From Buttiauxella sp. B2 (GTDB lineage Bacteria; Pseudomonadota; Gammaproteobacteria; Enterobacterales; Enterobacteriaceae), in NCBI RefSeq assembly GCF_006376615.1, contig NZ_VEXQ01000022.1, positions 1 to 64,000 of the forward strand: DNA of 64,000 nucleotides. The letters are read 5' to 3'. A model generated the notes under the pieces. It ran no database searches. It was not told where the DNA came from and saw nothing but the letters and a program-made list of their open reading frames with translations. The position numbers were made by a program, and so were the translations under genes. How positions within the stretch are numbered: position 1 is the stretch's first letter; every line of letters begins with the position of its first letter. Positions 18,730 through 28,775 of the stretch are shown piece after piece.

Positions 18730-19746
18730 ATGAGCTACAAAACGGTTGCCGCCCTCGCCTTTACCAGCCTATTAAGCGTAAGCACCCTGTTCAGCCCAGC
18801 CTTTGCGGATGAACAAGAAAAGTCGCTCAACTTCGGCATTATCTCTACCGAATCGCAGCAAAACCTGAAACCGCAGTGGGAACCGTTCCTGAAGGATATG
18901 GAGAAGAAGCTGGGCGTGAAAGTAAATGCTTTCTTCGCACCGGACTACGCAGGGATTATTCAGGGGATGCGCTTTAACAAAGTCGATATCGCCTGGTACG
19001 GCAACCTTTCAGCCATGGAAGCGGTGGATCGCGCTAACGGACAGGTGTTTGCACAAACCGTCGCAGCAGATGGATCCCCAGGTTACTGGAGCGTGCTGAT
19101 CGTTAACAAAGACAGCCCAATCAACAACCTGAATGACATGCTGGCAAAACGTAAAGATCTGACTTTTGGCAACGGTGACCCGAACTCAACCTCTGGCTAC
19201 CTCGTCCCGGGATATTACGTTTTCGCCAAGAACAACGCTGCACCAAGCGACTTTAAACGTTCTGTGAATGCCAACCACGAAACCAACGCGCTGGCAGTCG
19301 CTAACAAGCAAGTGGATGTGGCGACCAACAACACTGAAAACCTCGACCGCCTGAAGTTAACCGCACCTGAGAAATTCAAAAATCTGAAAGTCATCTGGAA
19401 ATCCCCGTTGATCCCAGGTGATCCGATCGTGTGGCGTAAAAACCTCTCCGAAGCCACCAAAGACAAAATCTATGACTTCTTCATGACTTACGGCAAAACG
19501 CCGGAAGAAGCTCAGGTGTTGAAAGGCCTGACATGGGCCCCGTTCCGTCCATCCAGCGACCTGCAACTGGTGCCGATTCGCCAGCTCGCCCTGTTTAAAC
19601 AAATGCAAGGCGTGAAAGACAACAAAGGTCTGGCGGAACCTGAGAAAGCCACCAAAGTTACCGCGCTGCAAAACCAGCTTAGTGACCTGGATCGTTTGAC
19701 TGCCGCGCTTTCTGCGATGAGCAGCGTGAATAAAGCAGTTCAGTGA
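18730..19746 (+). CDS. phnD: PhnD phosphonate-binding periplasmic protein
   Basis: This is the periplasmic receptor of the phosphonate importer, 338 residues. A Sec signal peptide is visible (TVAALAFTSLLSVSTLFSPAFA, cleavage after about residue 26). The mature part begins with the PhnD pattern LNFGIISTESQQNLKPQWEPF and contains the ligand-pocket segments WYGNLSAMEAV and GDPNSTSGYLVPGYY. The length agrees with E. coli PhnD. It follows phnC by 30 bases with AAGGAAC as ribosome site. The stem-loop after the gene is the usual arrangement for keeping binding-protein mRNA in excess over the permease. Confidence 0.96.
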   Translation: MSYKTVAALAFTSLLSVSTLFSPAFADEQEKSLNFGIISTESQQNLKPQWEPFLKDMEKKLGVKVNAFFAPDYAGIIQGMRFNKVDIAWYGNLSAMEAVDRANGQVFAQTVAADGSPGYWSVLIVNKDSPINNLNDMLAKRKDLTFGNGDPNSTSGYLVPGYYVFAKNNAAPSDFKRSVNANHETNALAVANKQVDVATNNTENLDRLKLTAPEKFKNLKVIWKSPLIPGDPIVWRKNLSEATKDKIYDFFMTYGKTPEEAQVLKGLTWAPFRPSSDLQLVPIRQLALFKQMQGVKDNKGLAEPEKATKVTALQNQLSDLDRLTAALSAMSSVNKAVQ

Positions 19747-19751
19747 TTTGA

Positions 19752-19793
19752 TTCCCCTCACCTTCGCCCTTTCAGGGACAGGGTGAGGGGGAA
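19752..19793 (+). terminator. Intra-operon stem-loop between phnD and phnE
   Basis: TTCCCCTCACC and GGTGAGGGG form a GC-rich stem in the 68-base gap after phnD, followed by GGAAAAAA rather than T-residues. It cannot be a strict terminator, because the operon continues. It more likely protects the phnD mRNA end or attenuates readthrough into phnE. Confidence 0.5.
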
Positions 19794-19814
19794 AAAACAT
19801 TAACGGAGCATCAC

Positions 19815-20597
19815 ATGCAACAAACGATACACGTCGCCGCACCAAAACGTAGCTGGTTCTCACTATTGAGCTGGGCGATTTTGATAGCGGTTCTCGTTGC
19901 CTCCTGGCAAGGCGCGGAAATGGCCCCGCTCACCTTGATTAAAGATTCTGGCAACATGGTCACCTTCGCCGCCGACTTCTTCCCACCTGATTTCAGCCAG
20001 TGGCAGCAATATCTGGGCGAAATGGGCGTCACACTGCAAATCGCCGTCTGGGGCACCGCTCTTTCCATCGTTCTTTCCATTCCGTGTGGCCTGATGTGCG
20101 CCGACAACCTGGTGCCATGGTGGGTTTACCAACCCATGCGCCGCCTGATGGACGCCTGCCGCGCCATCAACGAAATGGTGTTTGCGATGTTATTCGTAGT
20201 CGCCGTCGGCCTTGGCCCATTTGCAGGTGTGCTGGCACTGTTTATTCACACCACCGGCGTGCTCTCCAAACTGCTGTCAGAAGCGGTAGAAGCCATCGAA
20301 CCTGGCCCGGTAGAAGGTGTTCGTGCCACCGGCGCTAACAAACTTGAAGAAATTATCTACGGCGTGCTGCCACAAGTTATGCCGCTACTTATCTCGTACT
20401 CGCTCTATCGCTTTGAGTCTAACGTCCGTTCAGCAACGGTGGTTGGCATGGTGGGGGCAGGCGGGATTGGCGTAACGCTTTGGGAAGCCATTCGTGGATT
20501 CCAGTTCCAGCAAACCTGTGCACTGATGATTGTCATCATCATCACCGTCAGCCTGCTGGATTTCATGTCACAACGACTGCGTAAGCACTTTATCTAA
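19815..20597 (+). CDS. phnE: PhnE phosphonate importer permease
   Basis: This is the inner-membrane permease of PhnCDE, 260 residues. The first membrane segment is at about 18-36 ([18 protein letters not shown]). The binding-protein-dependent transport domain follows, with the loop [32 protein letters not shown] (EAA loop) that docks onto PhnC. The frame is intact. In E. coli K-12 phnE is disrupted by an 8-bp duplication that makes phosphonate use cryptic; nothing of that kind is seen here, so transport should work. It is translated from its own site GGAG, 5-8 bases before the ATG. Confidence 0.95.
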   Translation: MQQTIHVAAPKRSWFSLLSWAILIAVLVASWQGAEMAPLTLIKDSGNMVTFAADFFPPDFSQWQQYLGEMGVTLQIAVWGTALSIVLSIPCGLMCADNLVPWWVYQPMRRLMDACRAINEMVFAMLFVVAVGLGPFAGVLALFIHTTGVLSKLLSEAVEAIEPGPVEGVRATGANKLEEIIYGVLPQVMPLLISYSLYRFESNVRSATVVGMVGAGGIGVTLWEAIRGFQFQQTCALMIVIIITVSLLDFMSQRLRKHFI

Positions 20598-20613
20598 CGA
20601 GGCTTTGTTGACG

Positions 20614-21339
20614 ATGCACTTATCCAGACATCCGACCAGCTACCCAACACGTTATCAGGAAATCGCCGCCCTGCTCGAACTGGAGCTGCGCAAAAACTAT
20701 CGCAGCGGTGATTATCTGCCAGCCGAAAGCCAGCTGGCGGCGCGTTACGAAGTAAACCGTCACACACTGCGCCGCGCCATCGACCAGTTAGTTGAAAAAG
20801 GTTGGGTACAGCGTCGCCAGGGAATCGGTGTTTTGGTGCTGATGCGCCCGTTCGACTATCCGCTGAATGCCCAGGCACGTTTTAGCCAGAACCTGCTCGA
20901 CCAGGGCAGCCACCCTACCAGCGAGCGCTTACTCGCAGTGCTGCGCCCAGCCTCAAGCGATGTCGCTGATGCACTCGGTGTCAGTGAGGGCGATAACATT
21001 ATTCATCTGCGCACACTGCGCCGCGTCAACGGGATCGCGGTGTGCATTATCAACCACTACTTTGCCGACCTTTCCTGGTGGCCCGCGCTGCAACAGTTTA
21101 CTAGCGGCTCACTACACGACGTCATTCAGGCACAGCTCGGCATCAGCCTTAAACGCACCCAAACACGCATCAGCGCACGCCGCGCTCAGGCCAAAGAAAG
21201 CCGCCTGCTGGAAATTCCAAACATGGCTCCGCTGCTTTGCGTGCGCACTCTCAACCACCGTGAAGGCCACGCGTCACCTGCGGAATACTCCGTCAGCCTG
21301 ACACGCGCCGACATGATTGAATTCACCATGGAGCACTAA
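20614..21339 (+). CDS. phnF: PhnF GntR/HutC-family regulator
   Basis: A 241-residue transcription regulator of the HutC branch of GntR. The N-terminal winged helix shows the family signature (LELRKNYRSGDYLPAESQLAARYEVNRHTLRRAIDQL, residues about 25-60, here split for readability as ALLELELRKNYRSG and LAARYEVNRHTLRRAI). The C-terminal UTRA ligand-binding domain ends RADMIEFTMEH. The start at 20614 gives MHLSRHPTSYPTRYQEIA, matching E. coli. In E. coli PhnF is not needed for C-P lyase activity and its regulatory target is uncertain. The stop and the phnG start are immediately adjacent. Confidence 0.94.
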   Translation: MHLSRHPTSYPTRYQEIAALLELELRKNYRSGDYLPAESQLAARYEVNRHTLRRAIDQLVEKGWVQRRQGIGVLVLMRPFDYPLNAQARFSQNLLDQGSHPTSERLLAVLRPASSDVADALGVSEGDNIIHLRTLRRVNGIAVCIINHYFADLSWWPALQQFTSGSLHDVIQAQLGISLKRTQTRISARRAQAKESRLLEIPNMAPLLCVRTLNHREGHASPAEYSVSLTRADMIEFTMEH

Positions 21340-21801
21340 ATGGACGCACCGCAAATTGACATCGCACAGCGCCAGCAGTGGATGGCCGTGCTCGCCCACA
21401 GCCTGCCACAAGAACTGGCAGCACTTTGGATAGAACAAAAACTGCACCCTGAATATCAGGTTATCCGCCCGGCAGAAACCGGCCTGGTACAGATTCAGGC
21501 GCGGATGGGCGCAACCGGACAACGTTTTTTTGCCGGTGACACCACGCTGACCCGCTCGGTCGTGCAACTCGCCAACGGCACTTACGGCTACAGCTACATA
21601 CAAGGGCGCGACAAAGCCCACGCCGAGCGCTGTGCCGTGATCGATGCACTGATGCAGGAACATATTCAATTCCAGACGCTGCAAGAAACTGTCATTGCGC
21701 CACTGGCCGCCAACCGGGAACAGCGTCTTGCTGCCCGCCGCACACAAATTAACAGCAGCCGAGTCGACTTCTTTACTCTGGTTCGCGGAGATAACGCATG
21801 A
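21340..21801 (+). CDS. phnG: PhnG, C-P lyase core complex subunit
   Basis: A 153-residue cytosolic subunit of the PhnGHIJ core complex, which with PhnI attaches phosphonate to the C1 of ATP ribose. The internal stretches [18 protein letters not shown] and [18 protein letters not shown] are those of PhnG, and the protein ends [14 protein letters not shown] like the E. coli one. It directly abuts phnF and overlaps phnH by four bases (ATGA), indicating translational coupling within the complex-forming block G-H-I-J. Confidence 0.95.
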   Translation: MDAPQIDIAQRQQWMAVLAHSLPQELAALWIEQKLHPEYQVIRPAETGLVQIQARMGATGQRFFAGDTTLTRSVVQLANGTYGYSYIQGRDKAHAERCAVIDALMQEHIQFQTLQETVIAPLAANREQRLAARRTQINSSRVDFFTLVRGDNA

Positions 21802-22382
21802 CCCTGATGACCGCTTTTAACCTGCCCGTGCAAGATGCCCAACAAAGCTTCCGTCGCCTGCTCAAAGCGATGAGCGAGCCGGGCGTGATTGTCGCATTGC
21901 ATTCGCTGCAACATGGCTGGAAACCGCTAAATGTTGCTTCTACCAGCGTACTGCTGACGCTTGCCGATAACGACACACCAGTCTGGATTAGCGATGCATT
22001 GAGTAACGATGTGACACTGCAAAACGTCCGTTTTCATACCAATGCTCCTGTTTCCCTGACACCTGAACAAGCGCAGTTTGCCGTAGCCGACAGCGCGATT
22101 TCGGCCGAACAACTCAACGCACTGGCGCAGGGAACCGATGTGGCACCAGATACCAGCGCCACGCTGATTTTGCAGGTCAGCAGCCTGAGCGGTGGCCGCA
22201 TGCTGCGTTTAACCGGCGCAGGGATTCGTGAAGAACGCATGATTGCCCCGCAACTCCCTGACTGCGTCATTCACGAACTGACCGAACGTCCGCACCCGTT
22301 CCCACTGGGCATCGATTTAATCCTCACCTGTGGCGAACGCATGCTGGCAATTCCTCGCACCACTCATGTGGAGGTGTGCTGA
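21798..22382 (+). CDS. phnH: PhnH, C-P lyase core complex subunit
   Basis: A 194-residue subunit of the C-P lyase core. PhnH adopts a PLP-transferase-like fold without the cofactor and is needed for the nucleophilic displacement step. The N-terminus [24 protein letters not shown] and the C-terminal [28 protein letters not shown] are characteristic. The length matches E. coli (194). The start overlaps the phnG stop by four bases, and the stop shares one base with the phnI ATG (TGATG). Confidence 0.95.
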   Translation: MTLMTAFNLPVQDAQQSFRRLLKAMSEPGVIVALHSLQHGWKPLNVASTSVLLTLADNDTPVWISDALSNDVTLQNVRFHTNAPVSLTPEQAQFAVADSAISAEQLNALAQGTDVAPDTSATLILQVSSLSGGRMLRLTGAGIREERMIAPQLPDCVIHELTERPHPFPLGIDLILTCGERMLAIPRTTHVEVC

Positions 22383-23446
22383 TGTACGTAGCCGTCAAAG
22401 GGGGCGAGAAGGCGATTGCCGCCGCCCACGCACTTCAGGAACATAGCCGCCGTGGTGACCAAAATTTATCGGAACTGAGTGTCGCTCAAATCGAGCAGCA
22501 GCTCGGGCTAGCGGTAGACCGCGTGATGACCGAAGGTGGTATTGCTGACCGTGAACTGGCAGCTCTTGCCATCAAACAAGCCAGCGGTGACATGGTTGAA
22601 GCCATCTTTCTGCTGCGCGCTTACCGCACCACGCTGCCACGTCTGGCGGTGAGCGAGCCGCTGAACACCGCCGATATGCGCATAGAACGTCGCATTTCAG
22701 CGGTTTATAAAGATGTGCCTGGCGGCCAACTGCTTGGCCCGACTTACGACTACACCCACCGTCTGCTGGATTTCACTTTGCTGGCAAACGGCGAAGCACC
22801 TGCCCTTAAAAACGCAGACGATAACGCCGAAGCCTCGCCGCATGTTTTCAGCCTGCTGGCACAACAAGGGTTGGCGAAAACCGAAGAAGATAACGGTGAG
22901 AAACCCGATGACATTACGCGCCAGCCACCGGTTTACCCATGCTCCCGTTCGTCACGCCTGCAACAACTGGTGCGCGGTGACGAAGGCTATTTGCTGGCGC
23001 TCGCCTACTCCACTCAGCGCGGTTATGGGCGCAATCACCCGTTCGCCGGTGAGATTCGCAGCGGCTATGTAGATCTGGAAATCACCCCTGAAGAGTTGGG
23101 ATTTCCAGTGAATATCGGCGAACTACTGATAACCGAGTGTGAAATGGTCAACGGTTTTGTCGCGCCAATTGATGAAGAGCCGCACTTTACCCGTGGCTAC
23201 GGGTTGGTGTTCGGCATGAGTGAGCGCAAAGCGATGGCCATGGCGCTGGTTGACCGCGCCCTGCAAGCCCCTGACTACGATGAAACCGTGGCAGGCCCGG
23301 CGCAGGACGAAGAATTCGTGCTGGCACACGCCGATAACGTCGAAGCCGCCGGATTTGTCTCACACCTGAAACTGCCGCACTACGTCGATTTCCAGGCCGA
23401 ACTGGAATTGCTCAAACGTCTGCAAAAGGAACGTCATCGTGACTAA
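22382..23446 (+). CDS. phnI: PhnI, phosphonate nucleosidase subunit of C-P lyase
   Basis: A 354-residue subunit of PhnGHIJ. PhnI is the nucleosidase-like component that swaps adenine of MgATP for the phosphonate, helped by G, H and L. Family features include YVAVKGGEKAIAAAHAL at the N-terminus, TYDYTHRLLDFTLLANGE and the C-terminal SHLKLPHYVDFQAELELLKRLQ. I place the start at the ATG at 22382, which shares a base with the phnH stop; the GTG six bases earlier is unlikely because the E. coli protein begins at the same Met-Tyr-Val. The 3' end overlaps phnJ by eight bases. Confidence 0.95.
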   Translation: MYVAVKGGEKAIAAAHALQEHSRRGDQNLSELSVAQIEQQLGLAVDRVMTEGGIADRELAALAIKQASGDMVEAIFLLRAYRTTLPRLAVSEPLNTADMRIERRISAVYKDVPGGQLLGPTYDYTHRLLDFTLLANGEAPALKNADDNAEASPHVFSLLAQQGLAKTEEDNGEKPDDITRQPPVYPCSRSSRLQQLVRGDEGYLLALAYSTQRGYGRNHPFAGEIRSGYVDLEITPEELGFPVNIGELLITECEMVNGFVAPIDEEPHFTRGYGLVFGMSERKAMAMALVDRALQAPDYDETVAGPAQDEEFVLAHADNVEAAGFVSHLKLPHYVDFQAELELLKRLQKERHRD

Positions 23447-24287
23447 GGCACTCTCCGGCTATAACTTTGCTTATCTGGATGAACAAACCAAACGCACACT
23501 ACGCCGCGCTATCCTCAAAGCGGTCGCCATTCCGGGTTATCAGGTGCCGTTTGGCGGACGTGAAATGCCGATGCCTTATGGCTGGGGAACCGGCGGTATT
23601 CAAATTACCGCCAGCGTTATTGGTGAACACGACGTGCTGAAGGTGATTGACCAGGGTGCCGATGACACGACAAACGCCGTGTCGATTCGCAACTTCTTCA
23701 AGCGCGTCACCAACGTCGCCACCACCGAATCAACTGCCGACGCGACACTGATTCAAACACGCCACCGCATTCCGGAAACACCGCTGGTTGAAGATCAAAT
23801 TCTGATTTATCAGGTGCCCATCCCTGAGCCGCTGCGCTTTATCGAACCACGTGAAACCGAAACCCGCACCATGCACGCGCTTGAAGAATATGGCGTGATG
23901 CAGGTAAAACTGTACGAAGACATCGCCCGTTTCGGCCATATCGCCACCACTTACGCCTATCCGGTGAAGGTGAACGAGCGCTACGTGATGGACCCGTCGC
24001 CCATCCCGAAATTTGATAACCCGAAAATGGACATGATGCCCGCACTGCAACTGTTCGGTGCCGGACGCGAAAAACGCATCTACGCGGTGCCGCCGTTTAC
24101 TCGCGTGGAAAGCCTCGATTTTGACGACCATCCGTTCACCGTTCAGGAATGGGATGAGCCATGCGCGATTTGTGGATCTCACCACAGTTACCTGGATGAA
24201 GTGGTGCTCGACGATGCGGGCAGCCGCATGTTCGTCTGCTCCGATACCGATTTTTGCCGCCAGAACAGCGAGGCTGCGCACTCATGA
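23439..24287 (+). CDS. phnJ: PhnJ, radical SAM C-P lyase
   Basis: This is the catalytic subunit that breaks the carbon-phosphorus bond of ribose-1-phosphonate 5-phosphate by radical SAM chemistry. It has 282 residues. The cysteine cluster is intact near the C-terminus: CAIC (about 242 and 245), then CSDTDFC (about 267 and 273), three of which bind the 4Fe-4S cluster while one gives the thiyl radical. Other conserved parts are PFGGREMPMPYGWGTGGIQ and VIDQGADDTTNAVSIRNFF. Translation starts at a GTG (23439) inside the phnI end, after AAGGA; no closer ATG fits the family N-terminus. It overlaps phnK by four bases. Confidence 0.96.
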   Translation: MTKALSGYNFAYLDEQTKRTLRRAILKAVAIPGYQVPFGGREMPMPYGWGTGGIQITASVIGEHDVLKVIDQGADDTTNAVSIRNFFKRVTNVATTESTADATLIQTRHRIPETPLVEDQILIYQVPIPEPLRFIEPRETETRTMHALEEYGVMQVKLYEDIARFGHIATTYAYPVKVNERYVMDPSPIPKFDNPKMDMMPALQLFGAGREKRIYAVPPFTRVESLDFDDHPFTVQEWDEPCAICGSHHSYLDEVVLDDAGSRMFVCSDTDFCRQNSEAAHS

Positions 24288-25042
24288 CCCGACCGTTACT
24301 TTCCGTCAATAACCTGACGCACCTTTATGCACCCGGAAAAGGTTTCAGCGATGTCTCTTTCGAACTGTACCCAGGGGAAGTGCTGGGCATTGTTGGCGAA
24401 TCTGGCTCTGGCAAAACTACGCTACTGAAATCTATTTCCGCACGCCTCGCCCCGCAAAACGGCGAAGTGGTTTACCTGGATTCGTCACTGTATGGCATGA
24501 GCGAAGGCGAACGCCGCCGCCTGCTGCGCACCGAATGGGGCGTGGTTCATCAACATGCGATGGACGGCCTGCGCCGCCACGTTTCCGCAGGTGGCAACAT
24601 CGGCGAACGTTTAATGGCAACAGGTGAACGCCATTACGGCGATATTCGTGCCACCGCAGAACGTTGGTTAGAAGAAGTGGAAATTCCGGCTTCGCGCATC
24701 GACGACTTGCCGACGACCTTTTCTGGCGGGATGCAGCAGCGCCTGCAAATCGCCCGCAACCTGGTGACGCACCCGAAACTGGTGTTTATGGATGAGCCAA
24801 CCGGCGGTCTGGATGTTTCAGTGCAGGCGCGTTTACTTGATTTACTGCGCGGCCTTGTGCGCGAACTGAACCTCGCGGTGGTGATTGTCACTCACGATTT
24901 GGGTGTGGCGCGTTTGCTGGCAGACCGTCTGCTGGTGATGAAACAAGGGCAAGTGGTGGAAAGCGGCCTTACGGACCGCGTGCTGGATGACCCACATCAT
25001 CCGTATACCCAACTACTTGTTTCCTCCGTCCTTCAGAATTAG
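24284..25042 (+). CDS. phnK: PhnK, ABC-type ATPase of C-P lyase
   Basis: A 252-residue ABC ATPase that docks on the PhnGHIJ core (at PhnJ) rather than serving a membrane importer. Walker A is GESGSGKTT (about 38-46), the signature FSGGMQQRLQIARNL, Walker B LVFMDEP, then the D-loop GGLDVS and switch VIVTHDLGV. The start is the ATG at 24284, overlapping the phnJ stop (ATGA); an in-frame longer version inside phnJ is not credible. The sequence resembles oligopeptide-importer ATPases such as DppD, as is usual for PhnK. Confidence 0.95.
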   Translation: MTRPLLSVNNLTHLYAPGKGFSDVSFELYPGEVLGIVGESGSGKTTLLKSISARLAPQNGEVVYLDSSLYGMSEGERRRLLRTEWGVVHQHAMDGLRRHVSAGGNIGERLMATGERHYGDIRATAERWLEEVEIPASRIDDLPTTFSGGMQQRLQIARNLVTHPKLVFMDEPTGGLDVSVQARLLDLLRGLVRELNLAVVIVTHDLGVARLLADRLLVMKQGQVVESGLTDRVLDDPHHPYTQLLVSSVLQN

Positions 25043-25051
25043 GTGCACACG

Positions 25052-25765
25052 ATGACCAGATTACGGGTTGAAAACCTGAGCAAAACCTTTGTGTTACACC
25101 ATCAGCATGGCATCCGTTTACCGGTACTGGCGAACGCATCTCTTGAGGTGAATGGCGGAGAATGTGTGGTGCTGCACGGCCATTCCGGCAGCGGAAAATC
25201 CACTTTGTTACGCTCGCTGTACGCCAACTATTTGCCTGACGAAGGGCATATCTGGGTTAAGCACAACGACCAGTGGCTCGACATTGTGCAGGCACCAGCG
25301 CGAGACGTGCTGGCGGTGCGCCGTCAGACCATCGGCTGGGTCAGCCAGTTTTTGCGTGTTATCCCGCGAATTTCTGCCCTTGAAGTGGTGATGCAGCCGC
25401 TGCTGGATTTAGGTGTATCGCGTTTCGAGTGCGAAGCCAAAGCAGCAAGATTATTAACCCGCCTCAATGTGCCGGAACGCCTGTGGAACCTGGCGCCGTC
25501 AACGTTTTCTGGTGGTGAGCAACAACGCGTAAACATTGCCCGCGGTTTTATCGTTGATTACCCAATTTTGCTGCTTGATGAACCCACGGCGTCACTGGAT
25601 GCGAAAAACAGCGCCGCCGTAGTGGCATTGATTCAGGAAGCAAAAGCGCGAGGCGCGGCAGTGGTCGGTATTTTCCATGACGAAAGTGTGCGCAATCAGG
25701 TAGCAGACAGACTGCACAATATGGCAACCCCTATGGCGACCATGGAGGCCAAAAATGATCATTAA
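25052..25765 (+). CDS. phnL: PhnL, ABC-type ATPase of C-P lyase
   Basis: A 237-residue ABC ATPase required with PhnGHI for making ribose-1-triphosphate phosphonate. Walker A is GHSGSGKST, the signature [14 protein letters not shown], Walker [13 protein letters not shown], and the switch His is in GIFHDE. I use the ATG at 25052 because the product then starts [13 protein letters not shown] like the E. coli family N-terminus; a GTG abutting the phnK stop is less likely. The end overlaps phnM by 11 bases. Confidence 0.94.
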   Translation: MTRLRVENLSKTFVLHHQHGIRLPVLANASLEVNGGECVVLHGHSGSGKSTLLRSLYANYLPDEGHIWVKHNDQWLDIVQAPARDVLAVRRQTIGWVSQFLRVIPRISALEVVMQPLLDLGVSRFECEAKAARLLTRLNVPERLWNLAPSTFSGGEQQRVNIARGFIVDYPILLLDEPTASLDAKNSAAVVALIQEAKARGAAVVGIFHDESVRNQVADRLHNMATPMATMEAKNDH

Positions 25766-26891
25766 TAACGTCAAGCTGGTGCTGGAAAATGAAGTGGTGA
25801 GTGGCTCACTGGAAGTGGCCGATGGCGTGATCCGTAATTTTGCCGGCAGCCTTAGCCAGTTACCCCAGGCACAAGATGGCGCAGGCGGTTGGCTGCTGCC
25901 AGGGCTTATCGAATTGCATACCGATAACCTGGATAAGTTCTTCACCCCGCGCCCGAAAGTTGACTGGCCTGCACATTCTGCGATGAGCAGCCACGACGCA
26001 ATGATGGTCGCCAGCGGCATCACCACGGTACTTGATGCAGTAGCGCTGGGCGATGTGCGCGACGGCGGTGACCGGCTGGAAAACCTTGAGAAGATGATCA
26101 ACGCCGTGATGCACAGCCAGGCACGTGGCGTAAATCGCGCCGAGCACCGCCTGCATCTGCGCTGCGAGCTGCCGCACCACAGCACGCTACCACTATTTCA
26201 GCAGCTGATTGAACGCGAGGGTGTGTCATTGGTGTCGCTGATGGACCACTCACCAGGCCAGCGTCAGTTCTCAAATCTGGTCAAATACCGTGAGTATTAT
26301 CAGGGCAAATATCAGCTTAACGACGCTGACATGGACAGCTACGAAACCGAGCAACTGGCGCTGGCAGAGCGCTGGTCACAGCCGAACCGTCTGGCGATTG
26401 CAGCCATCTGCCGCGCACGCAATATCGCACTTGCCAGCCATGACGACGCGACGAAAGCACACGTTGCACAATCCCATGAACTGGGCAGCGTTATCGCCGA
26501 ATTCCCAACTACGCTTGAAGCAGCACACGCCTCACGCCAGCTCGGAATGAGCGTATTAATGGGCGCACCAAATATCGTGCGAGGCGGCTCGCACTCCGGC
26601 AACGTTGCGGCGCATCAACTCGCACAAGTCGGCCTGCTGGATATTCTCTCTTCCGATTATTATCCAGCAAGTATGCTTGATGCCGCGTTCCGCGTAGCAC
26701 AAGACGAAACCAACAGTTTCACGTTGCCGCAAGCCGTCGCACTGGTAACGCGCAACCCAGCAAAAGCACTGAATCTGGACGATCGTGGCGTGCTGGCAGA
26801 AGGTAAACGCGCTGACATGGTACTGGTTCATCAGCATGGTGATCATGTGGGTGTCGGAAATGTCTGGCGCCAGGGGATACGGGTGTTCTGA
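25755..26891 (+). CDS. phnM: PhnM, ribose-1-triphosphonate diphosphatase
   Basis: A 378-residue amidohydrolase-fold enzyme that removes pyrophosphate from the ribosyl triphosphate phosphonate to give the PhnJ substrate. The metal-site motif is [16 protein letters not shown], where HTD replaces the usual HxH, as is typical for PhnM. The C-terminal half has [14 protein letters not shown] and [16 protein letters not shown], which supply further metal ligands. The length agrees with E. coli PhnM. It overlaps phnL by 11 bases and shares one base with phnN. Confidence 0.95.
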   Translation: MIINNVKLVLENEVVSGSLEVADGVIRNFAGSLSQLPQAQDGAGGWLLPGLIELHTDNLDKFFTPRPKVDWPAHSAMSSHDAMMVASGITTVLDAVALGDVRDGGDRLENLEKMINAVMHSQARGVNRAEHRLHLRCELPHHSTLPLFQQLIEREGVSLVSLMDHSPGQRQFSNLVKYREYYQGKYQLNDADMDSYETEQLALAERWSQPNRLAIAAICRARNIALASHDDATKAHVAQSHELGSVIAEFPTTLEAAHASRQLGMSVLMGAPNIVRGGSHSGNVAAHQLAQVGLLDILSSDYYPASMLDAAFRVAQDETNSFTLPQAVALVTRNPAKALNLDDRGVLAEGKRADMVLVHQHGDHVGVGNVWRQGIRVF

Positions 26892-27451
26892 TGAGCAAAC
26901 TAGTCTGGTTGATGGGGCCATCTGGCTCAGGAAAAGACAGCCTACTGACAGCACTCCGTCAGCAGGAAAATAATCAACTGCTGGTGGCCCATCGTTACAT
27001 CACCCGCGCCGCTGATGCCGGGTGTGAAAACCATATCGCGCTGAGTGAAAAGGAGTTCACTCAACGCCAGAAGCAAGGGCTGTTTGCGCTATGTTGGCAA
27101 GCGCATCACCAAAGTTATGGCGTGGGAATCGAGCTGGATATCTGGCTTGATTCCGGATTCGATGTAGTAGTCAATGGCTCGCGCCAGCATCTTTCGCAGG
27201 CGCGGGCGCGTTATGGTGACGCACTGGTGCCTATTTGCCTGCACGTTTCAACGGACGTATTGCGCAAGCGGCTGGAACAACGCGGGCGAGAAACTGCGCC
27301 ACAAATAGAACAACGCCTGCAACGCGCGGCGCTCTACGCCCCCAATTTGGATAACTGCCTGGTGCTCAATAACGATGGCAGTCTGGCTGAGTCTATCGAA
27401 GCGTTTATGCGTTTAGTCGGTATATCAACGCCAGTAGCGTTTCAGCTTTAA
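26891..27451 (+). CDS. phnN: PhnN, ribose 1,5-bisphosphokinase
   Basis: A 186-residue kinase that phosphorylates ribose 1,5-bisphosphate to PRPP, sending the ribose from C-P lyase into nucleotide synthesis. It has a guanylate-kinase-like P-loop ([10 protein letters not shown], about 8-17) and the family segments HRYITRAAD and [15 protein letters not shown]. The ATG shares a base with the phnM stop. A REP-like element begins at the base after the stop and may mark a 3' mRNA boundary or partial attenuation before phnO-phnP. Confidence 0.94.
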   Translation: MSKLVWLMGPSGSGKDSLLTALRQQENNQLLVAHRYITRAADAGCENHIALSEKEFTQRQKQGLFALCWQAHHQSYGVGIELDIWLDSGFDVVVNGSRQHLSQARARYGDALVPICLHVSTDVLRKRLEQRGRETAPQIEQRLQRAALYAPNLDNCLVLNNDGSLAESIEAFMRLVGISTPVAFQL

Positions 27452-27543
27452 TGTCGGATGTCGCTACGCTAATCCGACCTACGAAATGCCGTTGTAGTTG
27501 TATTTGTATTTGTAGGGTGGATTAGCGCAGCGACATCCACCAG
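27452..27543. repeat. REP-like inverted pair, copy 2
   Basis: The left arm is of the pattern TGTCGGATGTCGCTACGCTA and the right arm reads GGATTAGCGCAGCGACATCC. The element starts directly after the phnN stop and ends 18 bases before phnO. The central spacer holds a short duplication (TTGTATTTGTATTTGTA). Confidence 0.85.
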
Positions 27544-27561
27544 TTAACAAGGAACCACACT

Positions 27562-28029
27562 ATGTCTGTCTCTCTCGAATTTCGCCCCGCCACTCTTGCC
27601 GACAGCGATGCCGTTTACGCTTTGATTTGCGAATTAAAGCAGGCTGAGTTTAATCGCCAGGCATTTAACGTGGGATTTACGGCAAACCTCGCAGAACGCA
27701 ATTTGCATTACCAACTGGCAGTGCTAAGCGGCGAAGTGGTAGGCATGATTGGTTTGCATATGCAGTTCCATCTGCACCATGTGAACTGGGTGGGTGAAAT
27801 TCAGGAGCTGGTGGTGATGCCACAAGCACGTGGTCACGGGGTGGGCAGCAAGTTACTGGCGTGGGCCGAGGAACAAGCGCGGTTGGCAGGAGCTGAACTC
27901 ACAGAACTTTCAACCAGTGCCAAACGCCTTGATGCTCACCGTTTTTACCAGCGCGAAGGGTATCAACACACCCATTTTCGCTTTACCAAAGCCGTGGAGA
28001 TACCCCATGAGCCTGACACTAACGCTTAG
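27562..28029 (+). CDS. phnO: PhnO, aminoalkylphosphonate N-acetyltransferase
   Basis: A 155-residue GNAT-family acetyltransferase that uses acetyl-CoA to acetylate aminoalkylphosphonates, protecting the cell from them and aiding their use. The acetyl-CoA loop is [12 protein letters not shown] (motif A, Q/RxxGxG/A), preceded by [27 protein letters not shown] and [16 protein letters not shown] match E. coli PhnO. It is about 11 residues longer than that protein, mostly at the C-terminus ([10 protein letters not shown]), where it overlaps phnP by 23 bases. The ribosome site AAGGAAC lies 9 bases before the ATG. Confidence 0.94.
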   Translation: MSVSLEFRPATLADSDAVYALICELKQAEFNRQAFNVGFTANLAERNLHYQLAVLSGEVVGMIGLHMQFHLHHVNWVGEIQELVVMPQARGHGVGSKLLAWAEEQARLAGAELTELSTSAKRLDAHRFYQREGYQHTHFRFTKAVEIPHEPDTNA

Positions 28030-28765
28030 CGGTACGGGTGGTGCACAACTGGTGCCCGCTTTTGGTTGTCATTGTGCCGCGTGTGAGCGTGCTAGCAATA
28101 ATTCGCAATTTCGCCGCAAACCCTGTAGCGCAGTGGTGAAGTTTAATCAGGCCGTGACGCTCCTGGATGCAGGCATTCCGGATTTGATGGACCACTGGCA
28201 GCCTGGTGAATTTCAGCAGTTTTTGCTGACCCATTACCATATGGACCACGTTCAGGGTTTGTTCTCGCTACGTTGGGGAGTGGGGGAAAAAATTCCGGTT
28301 TACGGCCCTGCAGACGAACAAGGCTGCGACGATCTGTTTAAACACCCTGGTATTCTGGATTTTAGCCACACGCTGGAAGCGTTTGTCGGGTTTACGTTAC
28401 AAGCGCTGCGCATAACCCCTCTACCGCTCAACCATTCGAAACTGACTCTCGGTTATTTGTTTGAAACACCGCACAGCCGCGTGGCATGGCTCAGTGATAC
28501 CGCTGGCCTGCCGGAAAAAACGCTGAAGTTTCTGGCGAATAATAAACCGCAGGTGATTGTGATTGATTGCAGCCACGAACCGCGAGCACAAACGCCGAAA
28601 AACCATTGTGACTTAAACACAGTTATCGCTCTGAATGAGTACATTGGAAGCCCACGGGTAATACTCACCCATATTGGTCATCAGTTTGATTGCTGGCTGA
28701 TGGAAAACCCGTTACCGAAGGGCTTTGAAGCAGGATTTGATGGGATGGTTATTCAGGTGGATTAG
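28007..28765 (+). CDS. phnP: PhnP, cyclic phosphate phosphodiesterase
   Basis: A 252-residue metallo-beta-lactamase-fold enzyme that opens ribosyl 1,2-cyclic phosphate, the PhnJ product. The catalytic motif THYHMDH is present, along with a structural zinc site Cys21, Cys23, Cys26 ([10 protein letters not shown]), as in E. coli PhnP. Further ligands are in LNHSKL, LSDTAG and LTHIGHQFD. The start is the ATG at 28007, inside the end of phnO; a longer frame back to 27830 is only a shadow of phnO. It is the last gene of the operon, followed by a REP-like element. Confidence 0.95.
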   Translation: MSLTLTLSGTGGAQLVPAFGCHCAACERASNNSQFRRKPCSAVVKFNQAVTLLDAGIPDLMDHWQPGEFQQFLLTHYHMDHVQGLFSLRWGVGEKIPVYGPADEQGCDDLFKHPGILDFSHTLEAFVGFTLQALRITPLPLNHSKLTLGYLFETPHSRVAWLSDTAGLPEKTLKFLANNKPQVIVIDCSHEPRAQTPKNHCDLNTVIALNEYIGSPRVILTHIGHQFDCWLMENPLPKGFEAGFDGMVIQVD

Positions 28766-28775
28766 CGGTTTTACG

